A stretch of 64,000 nucleotides of DNA from the NCBI RefSeq assembly GCF_015182285.1, contig NZ_PRDM01000005.1, forward strand, positions 434,001-498,000. The letters are read 5' to 3'. Source of the DNA: Flavobacterium hungaricum (lineage in GTDB: Bacteria; Bacteroidota; Bacteroidia; Flavobacteriales; Flavobacteriaceae). Under the pieces are notes generated by a model. It ran no database searches, was not told where the DNA came from, and worked only from the letters and a program-made list of their open reading frames with translations. Positions 17,047-24,525 of this stretch are shown here, piece by piece. The position numbers and the translations under genes were made by a program. The stretch's first letter is position 1, and each line of letters begins with the position of its first letter.

Positions 17047-18486
17047 ATGGTATTAAGTAGATTTTGGTTAGCGATTTTTATTTCTTCGATTGTCTTTATT
17101 GTAGTCAGTTTATTTACGGCTAACACTTATACTATTGATTCTGTTTTGAATGGAAAGAAAGACGATCCTATTTTAGTTTCAGAAAAATACATTCATGAAC
17201 TTCCTGTTTTTATTAAAGACAGTATACAAAAAGCGCCAGATCAAACTATGATCATCAATCGTGACACGCTTAATTCTGACACAACTTACGTTTACAAAAA
17301 TAAAACCGTTAAAATTTACAGCGGTCTTCAAAAATCGGATGGTTTACTGCCAACTTGCAAAAGCACTTTGGTAGATTTGATTCTGCCTCTTATTGCCTAT
17401 CTGGCTTTTTTCTGTGGATTAATGGAGCTTTTAATCGTTTCCGGAGCATCTGGAAAATTGGCTAAAGCACTGAGTCCGGTATTTGTAAAGGTGTTTCCAA
17501 CTATTCCTAAAAACCATCCTTCTATTTCGTATATGACTTTAAATTTTGCTGCGAATTTCCTCGGATTAGATTCGGCTGCAACGCCATTTGGACTTAAAGC
17601 GATGGAAAGTTTACAGGAAATTAACCCCGAGAAGGACAAAGCAAGTGATGCACAGATTATGTTTATGTGTCTGCACGCTTCTGGTTTAACTTTAATTGCT
17701 ACTTCTATCATCGGATATCGCGCTGCGGCAAACGCAAGTAACCCGGCCGATGTAATGCTGCCGTGCATTATTACGTCGTTTATCGGAACTATTGCAGCCT
17801 TTTTAATTGTGGGAATCAAACAAAAAATCAATTTTAGAAGTGCTTCGCTTGTTATTGGTTTAATGGTTTTAATTGCAGCGATTGTTGGTTTGCTGCTGTA
17901 TGTAAATCATCTGGATTTAATCGGAAAAAATTATTTCACTTCTAATCTTTCTGGATTAATCTTACTTGCTATTATTGTTTTTACACTGATTTTCTCTTTT
18001 GTACATGAGAAAAAATTTAAAGAAGCCGAAACGACTGTTTTTGACACTTTTGTTGTGGGAGCCAATAACGGAGTTAAAACCGGAGTTACTATTTTTCCTT
18101 ATGTTTTAGGAATGTTAGTTGCAATTTCATTATTTAGAAACAGCGGTTTATTCGAAATTATAAGTGATGCTATTGGATTTATTTTTTCGAATATGGGCGT
18201 GAGCAAAGAAATCACAAACGCACTCCCGGTTGCGATGTTACGTCCGTTTAGTTCTGCGGGATCAAGAGGATTTTTAATTGATTCGATGAATACTTTTGGA
18301 GCAGATTCTTTGACAGCAAGATTGAGCAGTATTTTTCAGTGCAGTGCCGAAAGTACTTTTTATGTAATTGCGGTTTATTTTGGTTCTGTTAATATCAAAA
18401 ATACGCGTTATGCGCTCGGCACTATGCTTTTGGTTGATTTAATCTGTGTGATTACGGCTATTTTTGTAGCGACTTGGTTTTTTTAA
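17047..18486 (+). CDS. Nucleoside recognition (SpmA/SpmB-like) membrane protein
   Basis: A 479-residue inner-membrane protein. An N-terminal helix (6-24) and a soluble stretch (~30-105) precede two Gate/nucleoside-recognition domains: one around residues 115-260 (YMTLNFAANFLGLDSAATPFGLKAM is the characteristic core) and one around 330-479 (VGANNGVKTGVTIFPYVLGML and PFSSAGSRGFLID). It is the single-chain counterpart of the SpmA and SpmB proteins of spore formers; non-sporulating bacteria keep such fusions for an unknown transport role. The periplasmic insertion near the start is a Bacteroidota feature. Confidence 0.85.
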   Translation: MVLSRFWLAIFISSIVFIVVSLFTANTYTIDSVLNGKKDDPILVSEKYIHELPVFIKDSIQKAPDQTMIINRDTLNSDTTYVYKNKTVKIYSGLQKSDGLLPTCKSTLVDLILPLIAYLAFFCGLMELLIVSGASGKLAKALSPVFVKVFPTIPKNHPSISYMTLNFAANFLGLDSAATPFGLKAMESLQEINPEKDKASDAQIMFMCLHASGLTLIATSIIGYRAAANASNPADVMLPCIITSFIGTIAAFLIVGIKQKINFRSASLVIGLMVLIAAIVGLLLYVNHLDLIGKNYFTSNLSGLILLAIIVFTLIFSFVHEKKFKEAETTVFDTFVVGANNGVKTGVTIFPYVLGMLVAISLFRNSGLFEIISDAIGFIFSNMGVSKEITNALPVAMLRPFSSAGSRGFLIDSMNTFGADSLTARLSSIFQCSAESTFYVIAVYFGSVNIKNTRYALGTMLLVDLICVITAIFVATWFF

Positions 18487-18733
18487 TCCGTTGTCGATAA
18501 TCTTCAAAATGTATTAATTACGATCCATTAACAAAATCAAAATTTTATTAGTGAGCGGGTCATGGTGTGTTCTCTTACAATCAGTCTCCGAATGATTGTG
18601 TTTTAAATACACGAAAAACCAAAAAGGACCTCATAAAAAAGCGAAATTTTAACAAGGAATATTTAAATTTTCTGAATAAATTTATCCTCGATTACAACGA
18701 AAGATATATTTTTTGAATCTTTAATCTAACCTC

Positions 18734-19471
18734 ATGAAAATCCACACTATCCTCCTTTTATTTGTTTTAATAGGATGTCAAAAAACAAAAACGGAAACCA
18801 CTGAATCAGCAACTGAATTACCCGTTCCTCAGGAAACCGGCGCTGTTTCTGCAGACGAAAAGATCATTAAAACCGATACTATTTCAATGTATGCTGATGG
18901 AAAAGAATCTGCTGCTGATTATGTTCTAGCCAATCTGATAGAACAAAAAGCGGATAAAGACAGTATTGTAACGGCAAAATATCGATTGGATTTTTATCAG
19001 AATAAAACCAAAACTACGTCTTCAAAAATTACAATTACAGGTTTTCAAAAAGGTTCTGAATGGGTGGCTTCATACGGACTAAACTCAGAAGGCACTTCAA
19101 AATCTCCTTTTATACAAGTTTCTGTTGGTTACCCTGCCTGCGGTTATACGCACGATAATTATTTGTATTATCTTAAAAACAATACTTTACAATTAATACA
19201 TCAGTGGAACACCATGACCGACAGCGGCTGGGGAAGCTGGGTCGAAATTGTAAGCCCAGAAAGCGATTCCAGCCCAAAATCCTTTTATTGCAAAACTGTT
19301 GCATTTGAACCTACAGAGGATGATAATATGGACATGGGGATTGTAAAATACTCCGATTCAATATCATTTGAATTAAAAGACGATCGTTGGAAAAAAATGC
19401 TTCTTTCATCAAAAGACAAACCTTATTTTGAAAAGAAAATGACTTTTGACGAATTTCATAACCAGCAATAA
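18734..19471 (+). CDS. Lipoprotein of unknown function
   Basis: A 245-residue protein with a lipoprotein signal: MKIHTILLLFVLIGCQ, lipid-bearing C15. A Thr/Glu-rich linker (~16-45) is followed by a compact domain with many Ser, Trp and Asp residues (YGLNSEGTSKSPFIQVSVGY, WNTMTDSGWGSWVEIVSPES). No known domain recognised. It has no close operon partner; the next gene (fumarase) has its own promoter. Confidence 0.75.
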   Translation: MKIHTILLLFVLIGCQKTKTETTESATELPVPQETGAVSADEKIIKTDTISMYADGKESAADYVLANLIEQKADKDSIVTAKYRLDFYQNKTKTTSSKITITGFQKGSEWVASYGLNSEGTSKSPFIQVSVGYPACGYTHDNYLYYLKNNTLQLIHQWNTMTDSGWGSWVEIVSPESDSSPKSFYCKTVAFEPTEDDNMDMGIVKYSDSISFELKDDRWKKMLLSSKDKPYFEKKMTFDEFHNQQ

Positions 19472-19530
19472 GCATTGTAAAAACTCTCTCTGCAGCCCTT
19501 ATTCAAATTCTTTCTTAGGTAAATAATTTC

Positions 19531-19538
19531 TAAATTTG
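19531..19538 (+). promoter_or_regulatory. -7 element (TAAATTTG) of the fumarase gene
   Basis: TAAATTTG fits TAnnTTTG and lies 17 bases before the fumarase ATG at 19556. The -33 region is not clear. Confidence 0.45.
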
Positions 19539-19555
19539 TAAAAAAAAACAAAGCA

Positions 19556-21160
19556 ATGATTGATTTTATATACCAAGATCCTTATCCAATCTTAAAGGAT
19601 GATACGCAGTACCGCAAAATCACCTCAGATTTTGTAAAGGTAGAGCAGTTTGGAGAACGTGAAGTTTTGACCGTTGACCCAAAAGGTTTAGAATTATTGG
19701 CTGAAGAAGCTTTAACAGATGTTTCGTTCATGCTTAGAACGACCCACCTGCAAAAACTAAAAAACATTCTGGATGACCCAGAGGCTACAGACAATGATCG
19801 TTTTGTGGCTTACAATCTGCTTCAGAATGCTTCTGTAGCAGCAGAGGGGCAATTACCAAGCTGCCAGGATACTGGAACGGCAATTGTTATGGCTAAAAAA
19901 GGAGAAAACATCTTTACTGGTGTTGATGATGCAGAATGGTTGAGCCGCGGTATTTTTAATACCTACCAAAAACGCAATTTACGTTATTCTCAAATTGTGC
20001 CGATTTCGATGTTTGAAGAAAAGAATTCGGGATCAAATCTTCCGGCACAAATTGATATTTATGCTAAAAAAGGAACTTCTTACGACTTTTTGTTTATGGC
20101 AAAAGGAGGAGGTTCTGCCAACAAAACATATTTATACCAACAGACTAAATCGCTTTTAAATGAAAAATCTTTGGACGAATTTGTTCGTGCGAAGATCAAA
20201 GATTTAGGAACTTCTGCTTGTCCTCCTTATCACCTGGCTTTGGTAATCGGCGGTACTTCTGCAGAAGCAAACTTAAGTGCTGTTAAAAAAGCATCTGCTG
20301 GATATTACGATCACCTTCCTACTACAGGAAATATGGCCGGTCAGGCGTTCCGTGATCATGAATGGGAAGAACGTGTTCAGAAAATCTGTCAGGAGAGCGC
20401 TATCGGAGCACAGTTTGGAGGTAAATATTTTACGCATGATGTACGCGTAATTCGTCTTCCGCGCCACGCAGCTTCCTGCCCGGTCGGATTAGGCGTTTCC
20501 TGTTCTGCAGATCGAAACATTAAAGGAAAAATTACAAAAGATGGGATTTTTGTTGAGCAGTTAGAAGTAAATCCAAAACAGTTTTTACCAGAAACAGCGC
20601 CGCATTTAGAAGCGCCGGTAGAGATTGATCTGAATCAGCCAATGGCGGATATACTTGCGAAGCTTTCTCAATATCCTGTAAAAACGCGTTTAAAACTAAA
20701 CGGAACTGTAATTGTAGCACGAGATATTGCTCACGCAAAAATCAAAGAATTACTAGACGCTGGAAAACCAATGCCTGAATATTTTAAAAATCATCCTGTT
20801 TATTACGCTGGTCCTGCAAAAACTCCAGACGGAATGGCTTCGGGAAGTTTTGGACCTACAACTGCCGGCCGTATGGACGTGTATGTAGATGAATTCCAGA
20901 AAAACGGAGGCAGCATGATTATGCTTGCAAAAGGAAACCGCACCAAACAGGTAACAGATGCTTGTAACAAATATGGAGGTTTTTATTTAGGTTCTATCGG
21001 AGGTCCTGCCGCAATTCTTGCTCAAGATAATATTCTTAAAGTTGAAGTAGTTGATTTTGAAGAATTAGGAATGGAAGCCGTTCGAAAAATTACAGTAAAA
21101 GATTTCCCTGCTTTTATTATCACAGATGATAAAGGAAATGATTTTTTTGCTAATCTTTAG
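19556..21160 (+). CDS. fumA: Fumarate hydratase, class I (iron-sulfur)
   Basis: A 534-residue class I fumarase that interconverts fumarate and malate in the TCA cycle. Three cluster cysteines are visible in their usual settings: C103 in QLPSCQDTGTA, one in GTSACPPYHLALVIGGTSAE and one in ASCPVGLGVSCSADRN. The C-terminal beta domain, with GPTTAGRMDVYVDEF and GGFYLGSIGGPAA, is fused as in E. coli FumA/FumB. The length is normal. The oxygen-labile cluster is of interest in an organism that also carries ferritin and Feo genes nearby. Transcribed alone; a hairpin terminator follows. Confidence 0.93.
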   Translation: MIDFIYQDPYPILKDDTQYRKITSDFVKVEQFGEREVLTVDPKGLELLAEEALTDVSFMLRTTHLQKLKNILDDPEATDNDRFVAYNLLQNASVAAEGQLPSCQDTGTAIVMAKKGENIFTGVDDAEWLSRGIFNTYQKRNLRYSQIVPISMFEEKNSGSNLPAQIDIYAKKGTSYDFLFMAKGGGSANKTYLYQQTKSLLNEKSLDEFVRAKIKDLGTSACPPYHLALVIGGTSAEANLSAVKKASAGYYDHLPTTGNMAGQAFRDHEWEERVQKICQESAIGAQFGGKYFTHDVRVIRLPRHAASCPVGLGVSCSADRNIKGKITKDGIFVEQLEVNPKQFLPETAPHLEAPVEIDLNQPMADILAKLSQYPVKTRLKLNGTVIVARDIAHAKIKELLDAGKPMPEYFKNHPVYYAGPAKTPDGMASGSFGPTTAGRMDVYVDEFQKNGGSMIMLAKGNRTKQVTDACNKYGGFYLGSIGGPAAILAQDNILKVEVVDFEELGMEAVRKITVKDFPAFIITDDKGNDFFANL

Positions 21161-21170
21161 TGAAATGATT

Positions 21171-21289
21171 GCCGCAAAGGCATTAAGTCGCAAAGATTTT
21201 ATAATAAGAAAACCGCCAACAGGCGGTTTCTTTTATTTTATAACTAAAGTATTCTTTAAAAATTCTTCGCGGCTTAGTGCCTTTGCGGC
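21171..21289. repeat. Inverted-repeat pair flanking a terminator
   Basis: GCCGCAAAGGCATTAAGTCG (from 21171) and, at 21266-21289, the near-perfect inverse GCGGCTTAGTGCCTTTGCGGC enclose the fumarase terminator. The word resembles the CTTTGCGGCTTTGCGG ladders at 14360-14400 and other gaps. Confidence 0.6.
21209..21236 (+). terminator. Terminator of the fumarase gene (probably bidirectional)
   Basis: AAACCGCC (21210-21217) pairs with GGCGGTTT (21222-21229) around a 4-base loop, followed by CTTTTATTTT. Confidence 0.75.
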
Positions 21290-21297
21290 AAAAAACT

Positions 21298-21798
21298 TTA
21301 CGCACTCATATCCTGCTTTTCAAACGCGATAAAATGCGACAGCACACCTTTACGGTTGTAAACAGGGAAAGCATTTATGATACACTTGTAAGTCTGTCCA
21401 TTTTTTCGGTAGTTATCGAGCGTTTTCTCAAAAGGAATCTGAAGTTTTACCGCTTTTCTAATTTCACTAAGTGTTTTTTTAGATGTTTCAGGACCTTGAA
21501 ACATTTTAGGCGTTTTTCCCAGCACTTCATCTTCTTTATATCCTGTCATTTTTTTAATACCGCTGGAAGCAAAAACGATCGTCAAATCTAAATCGGTTAT
21601 TAAAACCACCTCTTCTTTAATCCTTTCTTCGATATTTAGTTTTTTTTCGTCCCAAACAAAGCGACTCGAAATCTGACTTACTTTTTTTAAGTCGGCCGTC
21701 AAAGCTTTTAATTCATTTACATATTCATAATGAAAATCCCAAGCCAGTATTGGAACAGAATTACGCTGTGTAAAGTCTTCATAATTAGTGTTTTTCAT
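21298..21798 (-). CDS. Stand-alone LOV-like PAS domain protein without the photoactive Cys
   Basis: A 166-residue protein: a helical N-terminal part (~24-62) followed by one PAS domain (~63-163) and no output domain. The PAS sequence follows the LOV subfamily closely: GYKEDEVLGKTPKMFQGPET, then LDNYRKNGQTYKC and INAFPVYNRKGVLSHFIAFEKQD. In photoactive LOV domains the loop reads GxNCRFLQ; here it is GKTPKMFQ, so the adduct-forming Cys is P97 and its neighbouring Asn is T96. N129 of the NYRKNG motif is kept. It may bind another cofactor, sense redox, or be a partner for another sensor. It lies 99 bases downstream of dinB on the same strand. Confidence 0.8.
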   Translation of the reverse strand: MKNTNYEDFTQRNSVPILAWDFHYEYVNELKALTADLKKVSQISSRFVWDEKKLNIEERIKEEVVLITDLDLTIVFASSGIKKMTGYKEDEVLGKTPKMFQGPETSKKTLSEIRKAVKLQIPFEKTLDNYRKNGQTYKCIINAFPVYNRKGVLSHFIAFEKQDMSA

Positions 21799-21897
21799 AC
21801 AAAAATATTTTAATGACCGACAATCTTTTACTCAAAGATAAGCCGAATCCCCTTTAAATCTTTACGGTTTTCCACATTTAATGTGCAAAAATCGTTA

Positions 21898-22980
21898 TTA
21901 AAAGGTAAACTTTAACTGCACCACAACTGCTTTTTTTTCTTCTGTATTGAGATTGCTTAAAGAAATTCCGAGCAATCGTACAGAATCTTTCATTTTTTCC
22001 TGATACAATAATTCCTCCACTGTTTCCATGATCAGCCTTTTGTCGGATATAAAATAGGGCAATGTTTTGCTTCTTGTCTGCTGGGTAAAATCGCTGTATT
22101 TAATCTTAAGGGTCACTGTTTTTCCCGAAATAGTATATTTTTTCAACCTTTTTTCTAAAGAAGCTGCAATTCTTTCTAATTGTTCGAGCATAAAAATCTC
22201 CGATGATAAATTGACATCAAAGGTATGTTCTGCGGCGACAGATTTGGTTATTCTAGAAGGTTTAACCTCGCTGTTGTGAATGCCTCGAACAACGTGATAA
22301 TAAAAAACGCCTGATTTTCCGAAGTGTTTTTCTAGAAACTCTAACGACCTTGCTTTTAAATCGGTTCCAGTAAAAATTCCCAGCTGATACATTTTCTCGG
22401 TCGTTACTTTTCCGACACCATAAAATTTACGAATAGGCAAATCTTCCAAAAAAGCCTCTACTTCATCCGGATTTACGGTTTTCTGTCCGTTTGGTTTATT
22501 ATAATCACTGGCAATTTTTGCAACAAATTTGTTGACTGAAATTCCAGCCGAAGCGGTCAAACCGACTTCGCTTAGAATTCGCTGTCTAATTTCCTGAGCC
22601 AGAAGGCTCGCACTGGGGTTTCCTTTTTTATTTTGAGTAACATCTAAATAGGCTTCGTCAAGCGAAAGAGGTTCAACTAAATCGGTATACTCGTGAAATA
22701 TCTTATGAATCTTGGATGATATTTCTTTATACCGATCAAAACGCGGCCGTACAAAAATAATTTCGGGACAGTATTTTTTGGCCAAGACACCACTTATAGC
22801 ACTTCGGACACCAAACTTTCTGGCTTCGTAACTTGCGGCAGATACTACTCCTCTATTTTCGGAACCGCCTACTGCAACTGGTTTGCCGCGCAGATCAGGA
22901 TTGTCCATTTGTTCTACAGATGCATAAAATGCGTCCATATCAATATGGATAATCTTGCGATATGTTGGCGTTTCAGACAT
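21898..22980 (-). CDS. dinB: DNA polymerase IV (Y family)
   Basis: A 360-residue translesion polymerase. Catalytic carboxylates are in HIDMDAFYASVEQ (first Asp) and SLDEAYLDVT (Asp-Glu pair). GVSVNKF-like GISVNKFVAKIASDYNKPNG, the thumb hairpins and the little-finger domain (~240-350) are complete. The C-terminus ends in VVVQLKFTF and shows no clear QLxLF clamp-binding peptide. DinB bypasses damaged template bases and fits with the repair genes at 14.4-17 kb. No SOS box could be recognised upstream. Confidence 0.93.
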   Translation of the reverse strand: MSETPTYRKIIHIDMDAFYASVEQMDNPDLRGKPVAVGGSENRGVVSAASYEARKFGVRSAISGVLAKKYCPEIIFVRPRFDRYKEISSKIHKIFHEYTDLVEPLSLDEAYLDVTQNKKGNPSASLLAQEIRQRILSEVGLTASAGISVNKFVAKIASDYNKPNGQKTVNPDEVEAFLEDLPIRKFYGVGKVTTEKMYQLGIFTGTDLKARSLEFLEKHFGKSGVFYYHVVRGIHNSEVKPSRITKSVAAEHTFDVNLSSEIFMLEQLERIAASLEKRLKKYTISGKTVTLKIKYSDFTQQTRSKTLPYFISDKRLIMETVEELLYQEKMKDSVRLLGISLSNLNTEEKKAVVVQLKFTF

Positions 22981-23119
22981 TTTACAAATTTAAAAAGTAA
23001 AGCAATAAAAAAACCTTGTTGATAGTTATAAATAATATCAATTTTTAAAGAATAGAGATTCGATGAGTGCAAACCGATTATTCTTTTTATTTTTGTTGTT
23101 CTACACGAAAAATTAAATA

Positions 23120-23854
23120 ATGCGAACATTTGTTATAGGTGACATTCACGGCGGATTACTTGCACTGGAACAAGTGATGAAAAGAGCCGAAGTTACTACA
23201 GAAGATACTCTGATTTTTTTAGGCGATTATGTTGACGGCTGGAGCCAGCCTGTAGAAGTAATTGACTATTTAATCGAATTGAAGCGAAGACAAAACTGCA
23301 TCTGCATTAGAGGAAATCACGATCAGCTGGCATTGGACTGGCTCGAAGAAAGACACGATAACTTTGATGAGGAAATGTGGTACAAACATGGCGGTAAAGC
23401 TACTGTTGAAAGTTATGCGAAAATTTCTGCTGAAAAAAAGAAAGCCCATATAGCATTTCTGGAAAACCTGCAAGATTATCATCTTGATGATCAGAACCGT
23501 TTGTTTGTACACGCTGGTTTTACGAATCTGAATGGTGTTAAATGGGAATATTTTTCGAAATTATTCTATTGGGACAGAACACTTTGGGAAACTGCTCTAT
23601 CTCTGGACCCAAAATTAAAACCTGATGATATCAACTATCCGAAGCGATTTACGGTTTATGATGAAATCTATATTGGACATACTCCAGTAACACGAATCGG
23701 AAAAACGGTTCCGGTACAAAAGGCCTGTGTATGGAATGTTGACACGGGAGCGGCCTTTAGGGGCCCTCTGACGATTATGAATGTCGATACCAAGGAATAC
23801 TGGCAGAGCGAACCGTTAAATGAGCTGTATTTTAACGAAAAAGGTAGGAATTAA
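23120..23854 (+). CDS. Serine/threonine protein phosphatase, PPP family (metallophosphoesterase)
   Basis: A 244-residue phosphatase with all metal-binding signatures in order: GDIHGG (7-12), GDYVDG, RGNHDQ and, near the end, GHTPV. This is the bacterial PPP group (as phage lambda phosphatase and E. coli PrpA/PrpB), which removes phosphate from Ser/Thr, and often other, phosphoproteins. The active-site His of GNHD is present. Length is normal. It starts 139 bases from the divergent dinB gene; the next gene has its own promoter. Confidence 0.9.
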   Translation: MRTFVIGDIHGGLLALEQVMKRAEVTTEDTLIFLGDYVDGWSQPVEVIDYLIELKRRQNCICIRGNHDQLALDWLEERHDNFDEEMWYKHGGKATVESYAKISAEKKKAHIAFLENLQDYHLDDQNRLFVHAGFTNLNGVKWEYFSKLFYWDRTLWETALSLDPKLKPDDINYPKRFTVYDEIYIGHTPVTRIGKTVPVQKACVWNVDTGAAFRGPLTIMNVDTKEYWQSEPLNELYFNEKGRN

Positions 23855-23867
23855 ATTATTTAAAATT

Positions 23868-23875
23868 TACATTTG
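23868..23875 (+). promoter_or_regulatory. -7 element (TACATTTG)
   Basis: TACATTTG fits the phylum consensus and is 28 bases before the ATG at 23904, so the outer-membrane protein gene has its own promoter. Confidence 0.45.
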
Positions 23876-23903
23876 CGCCTCAAAATAATTAATATTAAAA
23901 TTT

Positions 23904-24431
23904 ATGAAAAAGGTTATTACACTTTTGTGTTTAGTTTCATTCGGATTTATTAATGCTCAAGAAGCCTTTTCGGGAAAAGGTGACATCAAAGTAAATGTTG
24001 GTGCTAATCTTCAAGATGGAGGTTCTGGAATTCAAGGATCAGTTGATTTTGGTTTGGGAGAAAATTTCTCTTTTGGTTTTGTTGCAAGCTATTTATTAGG
24101 TGTTGATAATTATAGTGGTTTTTATCATGGAAGTTTAACTCCATATAACGATCAAAAACCAGAATTTATCGATCGTTTTGATGCAAAAGCAAGAATTAAC
24201 GCTAACTTATCTAGTGTAATCGGCGTAAAACAATTAGACGTTTATCCTGGATTAAGCTTAGGTTTACATAATTTTGGTGCTCATGTAGGAGGTCGTTACT
24301 TCTTTACTGACGGATTCGGTGTTTTCACAGAAGTTGGTTTCCCAGTTGCAAAATATGGTTCTAACAACGATCCTTTTTACCACTTAAACAATCAAGCAAC
24401 TTTTAGTTTAGGAGCTTCATTTAACTTGTAG
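23904..24431 (+). CDS. Outer-membrane beta-barrel protein (DUF6646-like)
   Basis: A 175-residue protein with a clear signal peptide (MKKVITLLCLVSFGFINAQ, cleaved after Ala-Gln or before Gln) and a mature part of alternating short strands rich in Gly, Phe and Tyr (GSVDFGLGENFSFGFVASYLL, LDVYPGLSLGLHNFGAHVGG). The last residues, QATFSLGASFNL, end in a hydrophobic-aromatic strand as expected for BAM-inserted barrels. An eight-stranded barrel is likely. I associate the pattern with small Flavobacteriia proteins of the DUF6646 type; function unknown. Confidence 0.75.
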   Translation: MKKVITLLCLVSFGFINAQEAFSGKGDIKVNVGANLQDGGSGIQGSVDFGLGENFSFGFVASYLLGVDNYSGFYHGSLTPYNDQKPEFIDRFDAKARINANLSSVIGVKQLDVYPGLSLGLHNFGAHVGGRYFFTDGFGVFTEVGFPVAKYGSNNDPFYHLNNQATFSLGASFNL

Positions 24432-24493
24432 TTTTTTGGAGTTTCAAAGTCTCAAAGACACAAAGGGACAAAGTCTCTAAGTTTATAAAAAAT

Positions 24494-24525
24494 AAAAACC
24501 GCCTTATGGCGGTTTTTGTTTTTTT
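24494..24525. terminator. Bidirectional terminator
   Basis: AAAAACCGCC (24494-24503) pairs with GGCGGTTTTT (24508-24517) around TTAT; T runs on both strands. It serves the outer-membrane protein gene and the converging M4 protease gene. Confidence 0.85.

Noticed and set aside
17397..17831. Open frame of 144 codons on the minus strand
   Set aside because: Antisense to the nucleoside-recognition protein, whose membrane pattern is convincing.
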